Shown in pieces: positions 22,768 through 35,039 of a stretch of 64,000 nt of DNA. The DNA is from Clonostachys chloroleuca (lineage: Eukaryota; Ascomycota; Sordariomycetes; Hypocreales; Bionectriaceae): NCBI GenBank assembly GCA_037952775.1, contig JBANAY010000003.1, forward strand, positions 9,362,001 through 9,426,000, written 5' to 3'. The position numbers were made by a program, and so were the translations under genes. The number at the start of each line of letters is the position of its first letter. Position 1 is the first letter of the stretch. Below the pieces are notes generated by a model, which saw only the letters and a list, made by a program, of their open reading frames with translations, did no database searches and was not told the DNA's origin.

Positions 22768-24870
22768 ATGGTGAGCGAAACCCCCAGCGAGCCGCGATTC
22801 TCGTGCTCCGAGTGCAAGCTGCGCAAGGTCAAATGCGACCGCACGACGCCTTCCTGTGCGCGATGCATTCGAAATGGCGATGTCTGCCATTATCCGACGG
22901 TGCGGAGACGCAACGCTCCTGGCATGGGCCTGCCGTCGCGGCCCAAGATCAGCGACCTGGAGAGCCGCCTCGGTGAGTATTCCCAGTGAACATGACATGA
23001 CGATGTGTATGGTTTGTACATTGGCTGACTGGGATGCCTAGCGGAGCTTGAGGGGAAGCTACGCACTCAAGATCATGGGCAAGCATCGCGGAGCAGCGAG
23101 CTCCCCAGACTCCAGAGTCCTTCGGCGGTGGGTCGAATTCATCCTCTTCTATGGCGTGGACGGGTCGCATGGAGCAGCTTCCGGCGCGGGAGCAGGTGGA
23201 TGAACTGTATGCCACGGCCGACTTCTACTGGGTCTTCTCCATGGACATGAGAACGGATGGTTTGCTAACGACAATCACTACGATAATTCATGCAGGACGG
23301 ACATCTACTTTGCAAAAATACATTGCACCGCACCGATCCTCCATCCTGTACGGTACCGAGCATCGCTGTATCAGCCACCGCACATGCAGCCACCAATGTG
23401 CCTGCAGTACACCGTCATGACCCTCGCGGCCAACGTGTCGTCGGCATACATCGCCGAGCCGTTCTACAGGCGCGCGCGGAAATACCTAGAAGCCGACGAG
23501 ATGATGGTGAGTGTAATTCATGGCCTTTAATGAGAAGGGATCCGCTGAATCGCCATGCGCTGGTTGGGTAGGATGACGGCTACAATATTACGGTGCCTCA
23601 CATCCAGGCATGGATCCTGCTCAGTCATTTCGAGGCGCAACAGCTGTGGTTCTCCCGGGCCTCCATCAGTGTATCGAGGGCCGTCCGAATCATGCAGATG
23701 CTCGGCCTGCATGCACTGGATGCGCCGCATGGCCCGACTCAGCGAACTTTGCTCCCGCCGAGGGATTGGTGCGAGCTCGAGGAGCGACGACGTACGTTTT
23801 GGGCTGGCTTTATGACAGACCGGGGGACGAGCGCCACTACGGGATGGCCCGTCTTGATCAATGCACACCAGGTGAGTGATCCTACTTGATTTGTTCAGTC
23901 GGAGTGGAAGTATCATTGGGAACGGTGGGACAACGGAGACTACTGACACGCCGGGCTTCAGATCCAGACTCGATTACCGGCCTCCGACGAAGACTACCTT
24001 GCTGGTGTATCTACTGAGCCTGCGCCCCAGTCGTTCCAAGATGCACTGACCAACGGCGGTACGGAGAGGTCTTCCTTTGCCTGCCGGATCATCGCCATGC
24101 ACCTCTTCCACGAGTGTATCGATAGCAACCATAGCAACCCCCTGCTTCCGAGCTTCTCAGCTCTGGATGCTGAGCCGTTTTGGATGCGTTTCGCGTCCCT
24201 GGACCAGGGCATAGCGACCGCCTTTGCCACGATGCCAGCCCATCTCTGCTGCCCCGAGAATATGCACGACAACGATGCCGTTGTCGTCAACCTGCAGCTG
24301 TACACGTCTACGATATGCCTGTACCGCGCAGCGACATCGCGCGTCAACTTGGCCAGTGAAGATGATGCGGATGCACCACCACGACTACCGATCGACGCAA
24401 ACGAGAGGGTGCAGATCGCGGCGCAGCAGATCACGACAATTTTGGCTATGGCCATGGACATCCACACGAGGTTCCGCAACCCGTTCACGGCGTTTGCGGC
24501 GTTCATGGCGGCGTTTGTGTTCATCAAGCGGGATCACGAGTCGGGCACGCGGTCGAACATGGACAAGGTGAATGCGCTGATGGACATGATGGTGACGATT
24601 GGCAGCGAGAACGCCATGACGGCCTCACTGGCGGTGCAGCTCGCGCACGAGCTGATGAAGACGGGGCTGGACCCGCTGGCCATGAACAAGGTATGCTACT
24701 GTCGTGTCGTGTCTTTACTTGCTTATGGATTGATGGCTGACGAGGACCAGGTCTACGGGCTGATGAGTATGATGGATCAGCACGTGCCGCTGCTGGGCAA
24801 GGAGAGTGAGAAGGACGGCGCGGTGGTCTTCTGCCCTATGGAAGAGCGGTTTGGGAAGACGGCGCATTGA
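22768..24870 (+). CDS. Zn2Cys6 transcription factor with fungal-specific MHR domain
   Basis: Seven exons (22768-22972, 23042-23127, 23178-23206, 23296-23506, 23572-23871, 23962-24690, 24751-24870) give 559 aa. The zinc cluster is FSCSECKLRKVKCDRTTPSC then ARCIRNGDVC (from about residue 12), followed by a linker and short coiled coil (LESRLAELEGKLR). The middle homology region contains FAKIHCTAPILHPVRY and EERRRTFWAGFMTDR, hallmarks of the Fungal_trans family. A direct reading suggests a frameshift near 23128, but a 50-nt intron (23128-23177) and another at 23207-23295 with a CTAAC branch site restore the frame exactly. Target genes are unknown; the NmrA-like gene just upstream is the nearest candidate. 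Confidence 0.82.
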
Positions 24871-25840
24871 TTGGTTCGTCTCTGATTGGATTCGCGAGGG
24901 AATGAATACGCGACTTGGATTGATGATGCAGAATGACCATACATTTCGCGATGTGGTGCTCGATGTTCATGCCGTGTCCTGAACTTACCACTAGCAACCT
25001 AGCTGAAACCCACCGCAATTGGAACCGTTCCAGTCGCGAAGCTAACGCAGGAATAGATGCCCGATTAACTCGCCCTAGCCGCCGTCTGTCTTGTCTGGCT
25101 CGTCTTGTCTGGTGGAGAGCAGCTGGTGAGCTGTTGGCCACTCACACACGTGCTATTGTCAGAGCCGGAAGCGGTTTGCGAGCTTGGCTGACCGCTGACG
25201 CGCAAAAGTGGATGAGGGTCCCAATGTAACGATTTTAGCAAGGCGGTGAGCACCGAGATAATCGCAGGGATTGAAAAATCAGGGTACGTCGGAGGCCTTT
25301 TGGTGATCTGCGCACGGCAGCGATGGAATGGATCGCATATCTGAAACAGCAGAAAGCCCCGGCTGCCAATTGAATGCCCTGACTGGACTCTGGTTGTAGC
25401 GGCCACTTGCACTGTGTCCGCTGTGCTGCAGGTGCCTGGAGGCGTTGATGGAGGCCCACCGGTGCTGCGACTGCTGTACGTAACGGCCTGATCCGCTGTG
25501 CCTCAGGGACTTGAGCTCCAGTTGGGTGCTGAGCTATAGCGAGCTGCCTGAAGCTGAGCTGAGCTGCATGTCCCTGAAGCCATCCGCAGCAGCTCTGCTC
25601 CATCGCTCGGTCACACGATCTTTCTCCTGTTTCGTAGTTTTCTCTCCCCTCTCCGCTGCTTCGTACTCCTGCTCTGCCATCGCCTGTGTCGTCTGCGGCA
25701 TCATTGGGAGCATTGCGTTTGTCTTGCCTCGTGCCGAGCAGAGCTCCGTCCTGCCCCTCGCACGTGCTTTGCTGTGTCTCACCCCGCCATTGACTGCTGC
25801 ATCCCGCCTTTTCTCCCCCCTCCTCGTCCAGCCCGCCGCC
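24871..25840. other. Intergenic with in-frame upstream extension
   Basis: No separate gene. From 25511 the frame of the next gene is open without a stop for 110 codons and includes a hydrophobic stretch (SAIACVVCGIIGSIAFVL). The strong start context at 25841 argues that this is leader sequence. Confidence 0.45.
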
Positions 25841-27941
25841 ATGGCTCCCAGAGGCGAGATCCCGCCCAACTCGTCCGTCACCGCGGCGTCCGGCCGAGGC
25901 GAGACCGGTGCAGTCCCCGATCTGCGTCTCCTGCACTACAACGACGTCTACCATGTCGATCCCGCCAGTGCCGAACCCGTTGGTGGCCTTGCCCGCTTCA
26001 TGCACCTGTGCCAGCACTACCGCCATGCCGAGCAGTTCAAGGGCCAGTCCGAGCTGCTGACTTTCTTCTCCGGCGATGCCTTCAATCCCAGTCTCGAGAG
26101 CAGTGTGACCAAGGGGAGGCACATGGTGGATGCCCTCAACACAATTGGCACCGACTGTGCCTGCGTGGGTGTATGTGTCTTTCCCTAGCTTTCCCTGTCT
26201 GCTTGTTGGACCCTTCCCATAGGGAGAAACTGACCATTGGAGCACGCAGAACCACGACTTTGATTTCGGCGTTAAGCAGTTCCAATACCTCTCCGAGAAG
26301 ACCAACTTCCCATGGCTCCTTGCCAACGTCCTCGATCCTGCCCTCGGCGAGAATGTGCCCCTCGGAAACGCGAAGCGAACCCACATGATGACCTCGTCCA
26401 ACGGCATCAAGATCGGCCTCATCGGCCTCGGCGAGCGAGAGTGGCTCGAGACCATCAACAGCCTTCCCCCAAACCTCATCTACCGGTCCGCCAGCGAGAC
26501 GGCGCTCGAGCTGGTCCCCGAGCTGCGAGCCCAGGGCGCCGAGATCGTCATCTGCATCAGCCACCAGCGCGAGCCCAACGACAACAAGCTGGCCGAGAAG
26601 ACGGGCGGCATCATGGACATCATCCTCGGCGGCCACGACCACTACTACTCGTACACCTTCATCAAGGGCACGCACGTCCTGCGGTCGGGCACCGACTTCA
26701 AACAGCTGAGCTACATCGAGGCGTGGAGGAAGGAGGACGGGTCCGGCGGCTGGGACTTCGACATCACGCGGAGGGACGTCACCTCGGAGATCCCCGAGCA
26801 CGAGGAGACGGTCCAGCTGGTCACCGAGCTGACGTCCAAGCTGCAGCACTCGCTCGCCAAGGCCGTCGGCTGGACTGCCACGCCGCTTGACGCGCGGTTC
26901 AGCACCGTGCGCACGAAGGAGTCCAACATTGGCAACTTCGTCTGCGACGTCATGAGGCAGCACCACGAGGCCGACTGTGCCATCATGGCTTCGGGCACGA
27001 TCCGCGGCGACCAGGTCTACCCTCCCGGTGCGCTGCGCATCAAGGACATCGTCACCTGCTTCCCCTTTGAGGACCCTGTCGTCTTGCTCGTTGTGACTGG
27101 CCAGGCCATCTGGGACGCGTTGGAGAACGGCGTCAGCCAGTACCCTGCTCTGGAGGGCCGGTTCCCCCAGGTGTCCAACATCCACTACGAGTTCGACCCC
27201 CGCAGGGAGACCCGGAAGCGCATCTTGTCAGTCAAGATTGGCGGCGAGCCGTGTGATATGGAGAGAAAGTACAAGCTTGTGACGAGAGGATACATGGGAC
27301 GTGGAAAGGGTAAGAACGGGGCTGATCTAACTTGCAGAGGAATTTGCTAACACCCTGCAGACGGATTCACATCGCTTCTCGTCAAGTCCGAGGGCGGCGA
27401 GGCCGAGGAGATTATCGACGAGGAGAACGGGATCCTCATCTCGGCGATGCTGCGCCAGTACTTCATGGGTCTGCGGACGGTGGGCCAGTGGACGAACCTG
27501 GCGAGCCACTGGCGAAAGGTGGCCGACAACTGCAGCACGCCGCTGTCGCCCGTCCTCCCGTCCTCACCAGTCCTTGAAAACTTCGGGAGGGCGAGGCGGA
27601 ACACCCTCGAGCGCCTGTACAGCGAGGAGACGTCCCTCGAGTGGATCGGGTTCCTGCACTCGCGTATCGGATTGCAGCGGGCCCCCATCAACGATGATGT
27701 TAGCGACACCGAGAGTGAGAATGGGGCGGAGGACGTCCAGAACGGGGATGGCCTGCCAACGGTGGACGACGACAAGATGGAGATTGAGCTGCTGCTGATG
27801 CGCAAATTTGCTACGAGGTGGGTGATGAAGACGGGCCTGAAGACTAAGGTGTGTGACCCCATGAGCGAGGCCGAAGCATCGGTGGACTGGACGAGGACGA
27901 TTGCGCCGGTGGTCGAGGGACGGATCAAGATGGTGCAGTGA
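25841..27941 (+). CDS. 5'-nucleotidase-family metallophosphoesterase
   Basis: Three exons (25841-26170, 26250-27309, 27361-27941) give 656 aa. Metal-binding motifs are all present: LHYNDVYHV (residues 31-39), SGDAFNPS, NHDFDFG (111-117), ISHQ (about 213-216) and GGHDH (237-241). The C-terminal 5_nucleotid_C domain starts with ESNIGNFVCDVMR. A further 200 residues with an acidic, Ser-rich segment extend past the usual family length. It should hydrolyse nucleotides or related phosphate esters with two metal ions. The chosen start (GCCGCCATGG context) gives no signal peptide, so the predicted protein is cytosolic; a start at 25511 would add a membrane-anchor-like helix. A long frame on the opposite strand is a shadow of GC-rich codons. 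Confidence 0.85.
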
Positions 27942-29905
27942 CAAGGACCGGCAGGCGACCTACCACGCCACCGGGTCCCCGGATTTCCTGATAGAGATAA
28001 CGACGGGACCATAAAAGGAATCTAATGACCAATTACGACGTAAGAATATAAAGTGAACGAGTTATGCAACGTTGTCCCTGTGCCAAAGTCGCTCGCTAAA
28101 GGATGGTGGTTGAGATCCCCGGCGGGAAGGGGGAAGCGAAGGGGAAGGGGGGCAAGGACCCTGGAACAATGACATGCAGATCAGATCAGCTTGACCCGGA
28201 GGCAGATCCCGTTGATACCATCGTCGAACAGGGAAGGGCAACTGACTCTGACGTCTCCCGGACGGACTTGTTGCTGTTAGCGCCAGGAGAATGGGATCAT
28301 GTCCTGATCATTCCTTGGCCAGCCTCCGGGTTGGCGCCTGTGGAGAAAGATGCTGGGCACTGGTGAGTGGATGGACACGAGGGATTCGGGATTACGCCAG
28401 TGTTCATGCAGGCAGCTATCTGAGATGGGACGGGCGGACATTATTATCATGTGGAGGGTTGATCGAAGATGAGATGATGGCCTTCAGGACGTGGAACCCT
28501 GGTTCTCAGCCCGCCGCCCTAACCTATATGGTTCAATCTTACCGCTATAATATCATGCGACTACGAAGAGGAAGAGTACACGTTGTATCAAGTCAGAGAG
28601 GATTGGGTTGAACAGAGAGACGAGGGCTCGTAGTTTGAGCACGGTGGTTGAGGCATGACACCACGGGCAAGACCCTGAAGCAGCAACGGACAAATCACCA
28701 CGCGAGCATTTGTCAGGACTGGCGGGTTACACTGTCCCTTGCGTAGCATGCGGACGGAGCCGAGTGTAAGTCACATTGGTGTGGACAAGTGAACTGACGA
28801 CAGGCGATTCTGGAGCGTCGTCGGAGCAGCGGAGAATTAGAAATACGGAACAAATCGAAAACGACTACTACACGAGATGACTGTTCCGGCACCTGATCTG
28901 ATCTGAAAACAATTTAACTCGATTTAACGGCCGGTGTCGCGTGTTGAGTGTGGGCGGGATGCTGGGACATGCCCCCATCCGCTCTTCTGTTGGACCACTA
29001 GGGGATGAGCTGACACTGAAATTTACAGTGTGATCCCTGCATATCGCCTAATGAGATGCATTGCGCTAGCAGGCGAGTGGGCTGTTTTTCTGTGCTTCGA
29101 TCCGCCGTGGAGGTTCGTCTCGATGCTGCTGCGGCGTGGGAAAGTCGCCGGCAATGCAGGCTCCCAACGCTCTGCACAGCACACTGGGGAGAATTCTCTT
29201 TAGGTCACCGGGCCATTCTCACCACTCATCTACACAGCCTGCTGCGATATTCTGTGCTCCGACGGCCTGGAGCTCGGGTGCGGCCGGACGCGGATCCGTC
29301 TCCCGGCCTGCCCCGGAAATCAGACCACCATCAGATGAGCAGGTCCCAGGCCAGGGTCGGTCCCGGCAGCTCGCCCACTGTAGCTGGGCAGGCAAATGGA
29401 TGGCTACTGAATGGTCAGAGGTCCGTGAAGCCTCTCAGATGACGTCGAGGCCTGGAGCCCTGATCCCTCGCCAGAGCTGTCGCCGGCGCCGGTCACAGCG
29501 TTGAGGCCTGCCAGCCACCCCGGCCATAGATCTCGCCATTTTCTTTTTCAAGAGGCGGCGGCCATATCTTTCTTCTTCCCCTCCTTCCTGTTCCCATGTT
29601 CCTGCTGAGAAGACGTCCTGTTCTTTGTTAAGAAGCGAGCCTGCATCTGTGCTGTACTGCTCCGACTGTGCATGCACATACGATCGATCATCGAACCACC
29701 GCACACCCCTCCATCCTCGTGATTTCCCCGCCGATACTGGTGGTGCTTTTTGAAATCTTCGATCTTGACATCTATTTATTTTAGCTGCCATTGCCCTAAT
29801 AGCTTCTCGATAGCTTGCGGCTACATATAGGATCATAGCTGTAAAGCTGCCTATACCCATCCCATCACACAAGCTGGTCCCTTCAGACCCCAGATTCGTT
29901 TCATC
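27942..29905. other. Long intergenic region, probable promoter and leader
   Basis: Nearly 2 kb without a supported gene. Open frames here are short and lack family features. The right 400 bases are pyrimidine-rich, as in a 5' leader of the following gene. Confidence 0.5.
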
Positions 29906-31007
29906 ATGGCGCAACCGCGGCTGTTCATGACCTTCTCCCGCGAGGAAATTTACACCAACCTCGAGACTCGCATCCACTACCTTCACAGCTTCATTGATTT
30001 CAGTAGTAGTGAGTCCCCCTCCTCAATCTACTCTCCTCACTCTGCCTTCCTCAGGATCCTGTTCGCTGACCATATGCTCAAATAGAGGACATTGAGGCCC
30101 TAATTGGCGGCGCCAAGTACGTCAAGGCGCTGATCCCCGCCGTCGTCAACATCGTCTATAAGAAGCTCCTGCAGTACGATATCACTGCCCGCGCCTTCAC
30201 GACTCGCTCCACCAGCTTCGAGGGCCCAATGGACGTGCGCCTGACCGAAGACAGCCCTCACATCCAGCACAGAAAGATGTTCATGCGGGCGTACCTGAAT
30301 AAGCTGTGCTCTGACCCCAGCCGGATGGAGTTCTGGGAGTACCTGGACAAAGTCGGGTAGGTCCAAGCCAATTGTACCCCAAATTCACGATCTCGAGTCG
30401 GTTCTGACTTTTAACACAGCATGATGCACGTCGGTCTGGGCCGAGCGCACCCCCTCCACGTCGAATACATCCACCTGGGCATGACCCTCGCCCTGATCCA
30501 GGACATCATGAACGAGGCCATCCTCTCCCACCCCCGCCTGGCGCTCCCCCGCAAGATCGCCATCATCAAGGCCCTCAACAAGGTAATCTGGATCCAGAAC
30601 GACCTCCTGGCCAAGTGGCAGGTCAAGGACGCCGACGAGTTCCGCAACGACGACGAGGACATCGTCATCGAGAAGGAAGGGTATGTCAACGGCATCAAGA
30701 TCCTCCGCACAGACGACGACGGCAGCAGCGGCGAGGAGTCGCGGCCCGACTCGCCCTCCCGCATCCCCAGACCGAGCACGACGGGCGTCCACCCCGCACC
30801 CCCGCCGGGTCTGTGCCCCTTCGCATCCATGGTGGACGGGCTGGACCTGGACGGCAAGGAGGCGGCGCCCGCGACGCCTCCCCCAAGAAGCCGTACGTCG
30901 CGCCGCGGCTGGCGGGGTACAAGCCCGAGAACTTTGGCGACGACAAGGTGAATCCCAACGCGCCGAGGGAGGAGACGGAGCAGCTGGTCGCTCCGGAGGC
31001 TTGGTAG
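29906..31007 (+). CDS. Protoglobin-domain protein (one-base break)
   Basis: Exons 29906-30008, 30086-30356 and 30420-31007. The N-terminal 190 residues match the fungal protoglobin group: helices with DIEALIGGAKYVKALIPAVV, then IQHRKMFMRAYLNKLCSD and MMHVGLGRAHPLHVEYIHLG, followed by a helix starting MTLALIQDIMNEAIL. The His-rich turn is the likely haem-proximal region. The C-terminal tail is Pro/Ser-rich and ends with PYVAPRLAGYKPENFGDD. The two parts are in different frames; the switch lies at a run of five C (30880-30884), where one more C joins them and gives 320 aa. A poor 55-nt intron (GTCTGT donor) would also bridge the frames. Role: haem-based sensing or small-ligand binding, unproven. 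Confidence 0.72.
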
Positions 31008-31329
31008 AGAGGAGAAAGAAAGTAAAAGATTTTAATGACATGTTTTTGTGTTCTCTGAATTGTTTAAAACTGTGGTTCTTCGCTGGCATATAAAGTCTCT
31101 ACCTTCTTTTCGTTCTGCATTCAATAGGAGTGTCGGGTGTTCATGTGATTCTTTGACTGTTTTGAGAGCGGCGCCTGGTCTCGAGTGTAAGAATGAGTTC
31201 TATCTGGTTTGGTTACAGGTCCGAGAGGGACTGTTAGTCGGCATTTACCTTGATGCTCTAATACCACCAGACAATTTCCGCTCATTGTGAAGCTTATGAT
31301 AGTAATTGTGCGTCTCTGCCCAGTCATGT
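31008..31329. other. Convergent 3' spacer
   Basis: Lies between the protoglobin gene and the minus-strand DUF7730-like gene. No feature beyond likely 3' untranslated sequence. Confidence 0.5.
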
Positions 31330-33072
31330 TCATATGACGGGGTATCGGAAGCGCACTTGTTCAAGATCGTATAATTGATCGCGCTTCCAGTCGTAATTCC
31401 CTGATAAATGACGGACCGTGTTAACCAGATGGGATAGACGGGATGATCGCTCAGTGGTGACTTACTTCCGGTGCCGAGGTTGACATCTTCGACGGGGATG
31501 TGAACCCAGAATCCCGCTCGAAATGTCGACCCCGACGCTTCTTCCAGCCCCTTGTCGCCGCTGGTGGCCGCTGAAGGCGTCTCCCGCCAGCACTTGAGGC
31601 CCTCGATGTCTGCGCGCTGCGGTCTGGTCGCCTCTTTGCCTTGCTTCTCGACGAGGGCGAGGTCGGTCACTTCGTACCATATCCATTTGGGACAGGAGAT
31701 GGTGACGTCTGTGGATGGCGGCACGATCCTGTCAAGGAGTGCGTCGATGTCTGGAAACAGGCGGGTTTGCAACCGTGATGCCAATGTGTCCTTGCTACTG
31801 TACGGCCAGTTCAGACCTGTTGCAGCGTCCAGTTCACCCCACGTTAAGCTGGCAAAGGTGATGCGGAGGACCTGCAGGGAGGGGAACAGAGGTTCTGTCT
31901 GGCGTTTGTGAGATTTGGATGCTGCCTGGCCCGTGAAGCCGAGGGTGAGAGGAACCTGGGTTGCATTCCAGACAAGTTCTAGTGAAGTGATGCGTGATAA
32001 AACATTCGGCGTCATGATGTCCGGTAAGTGATGTAGGAGGGGGCGGACGCGATGTGGATGGTGTTTGTTCTGTATAGCACGTCCATGCCCTCTAGATATC
32101 TGCAGTAGATACGATTAATTACCTGGCATCGATTAGAGAAATGGTATATACTCACGCTTGACGACAGGACAGTAGCCAGCCCAGAGCCCCAATCTGGCAT
32201 TTCCCGGGCCACTCTCCCGGCCACTCATTGCATGTCCCTGCGCCCTCGAGACAGCAATCTCCATTCGGCTCAGACGCGATGCCATGGCCGATGGGCCAGC
32301 TGCGTCGTCTGCCGTAAGACAAGGCGCTGCATGTGGGTGGGATGCGATGACACACGCACCCAAACCACGTCCACCGCCTGGCCTCGCCGGTGAGGAGATG
32401 AGACGGAGAACCGGTCATGGAGCCGTCGGCGGTGGCGACGGCGCTGTACTCGATGCCGGCATGGGTGTTGGATAAGTCGTCGGACTTCGCATCCACGAGG
32501 TGGAAGGGGTGCTGGAACTCCAGGTTCATGTGCAGCGTGCGATGGCCGAACGCTTCAATCAGAATGAGACGGCGGATCTCAGCCGGCAGACGATCAAAGA
32601 ACAGGTCAGACTTCCTTCTCGAGGTTCTCCTCGACCGACCGGAGATGGTGACAGCGTCGCGCCGGGCGAGGAAGCGCCTCGCGAACTCCCTGTCGCGGCG
32701 CCTGTACTCGCGGCGCTCCTCGTGGTACAGCGACCAAGGATCGATGATGGGCAGGATGGTGTGGTCAACGAGCTTCCAGATGTGCGCGAAGAGGGCGAGC
32801 AGCAGCATGCCGACGGTTACGACGAGGCCGAGGGCCAGTTCCGGCAGGCACCTGACGACGCCGATGCGCCTGCACTCGCTCCAGATGTCGGGCCAGATGT
32901 CGCCGACGTCGCGCAGCGTCGTCTTGAAGGACGGCGTCGAGCACATGTGCTCCCTCACCGCCGCCAGGCACGAGACTGAGCTTGTCATGATGCATGTTCC
33001 CGCGACGCCCCAGCAGATGGTAGAGATGAGAACAACGGCTCGAGATAGCAGGCACGATTCAACTTGAATCAA
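31330..33072 (-). CDS. DUF7730-like protein (one-base break)
   Basis: Exons 33072-32156, 32099-31466 and 31400-31330. The N terminus has two hydrophobic segments (ISTICWGVAGTCIM; LALGLVVTVGMLLLALFAHI) and a strongly basic linker. Then comes the motif FFDRLPAEIRRLILIEAFG, typical of the large fungal family of F-box-like DUF7730 proteins. IGALGWLLSCRQAYLEGMDV and RTNTIHIAS follow, also typical. The frame breaks at a run of five G on the plus strand (32039-32043); a sixth would give LLHHLPDIMTPNVLSRITSL and a 540-aa protein. The last intron (donor GTAAGT, branch GTTAAC, acceptor ATCAG) replaces a long read-through tail by the plausible end QLYDLEQVRFRYPVI. Function unknown. Confidence 0.68.
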
Positions 33073-33563
33073 AGGACAAGGACGGGAACTAGCCAGGGGC
33101 CTGACATTGATGGCGGACGCCGAGTTTACAATGCATCTTCTAGCCCTCTAGCTCCAGCTCTACACCCACATTGATTCAGGTCACTCCGGTGTAGAAGTGC
33201 ATAGTGCAGCGGCTACGTGCATCTCCGCCAAGAGCCACTATCAGAAGACGGACCAGATTCCAGATCCGGGTCCAATGGGGAGCGTGTGGCCCAGATTTGC
33301 CTTTGCTCGCCCCCCATCTGACTCTGGTCCAGCCTGAGCACCGGCGGGAGACGACAGAGCTAAACGGGCTACCCCGGGCATTAATTGGTGACGGTCGTGA
33401 TTAGTCTACTTGGATCTTAGACTCTTGTAGCTGGTTCGTATATGCAAAGAATCTACAAATTGGGCCCTGGTTGGCGATCGGGCTTTAGAGTCTAGACCGC
33501 CGTCCCTTGAGCCGGACCCAATCTCATCCCTGTTCCACACCACCATCTCTTCCAATCTGCTCG
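33073..33563. other. Intergenic, no gene recognised
   Basis: Promoter side of the DUF7730-like gene and 3' side of the dioxygenase gene. Confidence 0.5.
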
Positions 33564-35039
33564 CTACTCGAGCTTCTGGTTGCCTTTGCTCGCCGACCTG
33601 ATGGTTGCTTCTAGCGGGAACACCTGGTTCTCAGCCGTCACCCCCTTGTACACCTTATCCCACCTATCCTGCAGCGGCGCGGGCGTCTTCCAGGCCAGTT
33701 CTTCGTCCCGCAGCCAGAGCCTGACGAGGTGGCGTCTATTTTCAACACAAGAGAAGAAAAAGAAATATCAGCCACACGCACAGCTTGGCAAATCGGAAAT
33801 TTGAGAGCATGATTATCAGGGATGGGGGGAAAGGTAGACATACTGCTTCTCCTCGGAGTCTTTGAACCCTCCGCGCGCGTGGAAGATGCTGAGGTTGTTG
33901 ACGAACTGGATGTCGCCCGCCTTGAACTCGAGCGCGACGGCGTGCTTCTCCGCCGCGTAGTGCAGCGCATCGAGCGCCTCGGCCTGGGCTTCGGTGATGG
34001 CCGGGATGTTGGCTGATCGAGGGAGGCCCCAGTACCCCGTGAAGGAGCGCCGGGCGTACTGGATGATCAGCCTCTCCGGATCGCCATCCTTGGGAGGCTG
34101 GTGGTATAGCAGGGGCCGGAGGGAGTAGCCTGGGGGACCAAGCTTGCCGAACCTGTGATTTTTTCATGTCTCAGCCTGTGAGTAACCTTGAGACAACGGA
34201 GGGAACTCACTCGTCAAACGCCCATGGCTCGGCGAGCGTTCGGATCAGGTCTGGCCGCGTCTGGGCCAGCTCGTTGTAGACGGTCCAGCTGCTCGAAAGG
34301 TAGCTCTCGCCGCCCTCGGCCGCGGACTGCAGCGCGAACAGGGAGATGATATCGCCCGCGTCCGTGTGGAAGACCTGCTTCTCCGTCGTGTACGCGGGGG
34401 CGCCGATACTGTGCGCGTCAAACTGTTTGGTCAGGTCTTTGATGTGGGCGAGAGCGACGTCGGCCGGCCGGCCCTGGTAGGAGCTGTCCTGGCGGCCACG
34501 GATCGAGGCCACGTGCGAGGCGAGGCCGACGTAGATGATGATATTCTCCTCGCGCGTGTAGCGGTCGACGGGGATGCCCCGGACGACCTTGAAGCCGTGG
34601 CCGCTGTGGAGCTCGCGCGAGATGGAGCGGAGGGTGGAGTGCAGGGGGCCGAGGGGGAATGTCTCCCGGCTGATCTCCCCCAGGGGCTTGCCGGATTCTG
34701 GGCGAGGTCATGTTAGATCATGCCGCGTCTTGTCTCGACGTGGGAGTGAACTTTGGGGGACAGCAACCTACTCTTGAAAGCTTCAAGGGCTTGGTGAATC
34801 TCCTCGAGCTCTGCCCCGTTCAGCTCGTATGACCACTTGTACGTATCGGACACAGTCGCGCCGTCCCAGACAAGTGGTGAGTCTAGCCGCTGGGGGAATC
34901 CTTCCGGCAGAGTCTTGGGGAGTTCCTCGGACTGCTGACGTCTATGGATTCTGATCTTGTACGTCTCTGGGTTGGGGGTGTATGCGATGTCGGGTTGGCC
35001 AGGAGGGCCCGGTAGTGTCTCGACGAGAGTGGCAGACAT
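33564..35039 (-). CDS. TauD/TfdA-type 2-oxoglutarate Fe(II) dioxygenase
   Basis: Four exons (35039-34772, 34697-34211, 34152-33844, 33735-33564) give 411 aa. The iron ligands are visible as VFHTDAGD (H200, D202) and SIFHARGGF (H343), and RHLVRLWLRD (R359) supplies the 2-oxoglutarate arginine. The N-terminal 90 residues, with Pro-rich and Trp-containing segments, are usual for fungal clavaminate-synthase-like members. The enzyme would hydroxylate, desaturate or cleave a small acid using O2 and 2-oxoglutarate, in the cytosol. It lies 0.5 kb from the cluster regulator on the same strand, at the left edge of the PKS neighbourhood, so it may tailor the polyketide. Primary metabolism of sulfonates or plant acids is an equal alternative. 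Confidence 0.85.

Noticed and set aside
23042..23206. Apparent frameshift in the second Zn2Cys6 gene
   Set aside because: Introns at 23128-23177 and 23207-23295 join all parts in frame and give a total length divisible by three.
25235..26479. 414-codon open frame on the minus strand
   Set aside because: Low-complexity composition, overlaps the nucleotidase promoter and first exons, no family signal.
26136..27185. 349-codon open frame on the minus strand
   Set aside because: It lies opposite the metallophosphoesterase exon, has low-complexity Val/Leu/Ala/Asp composition and no motif; it is a shadow of GC-rich codons.
28103..29504. Several 80-130-codon frames upstream of the protoglobin gene
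   Set aside because: Overlapping frames in GC-rich DNA without motifs; probably promoter and leader.
31245..31466. Read-through C terminus of the DUF7730-like protein
   Set aside because: A textbook intron (GTAAGT, GTTAAC, ATCAG) at 31401-31465 leads to a more plausible end and a consistent length.
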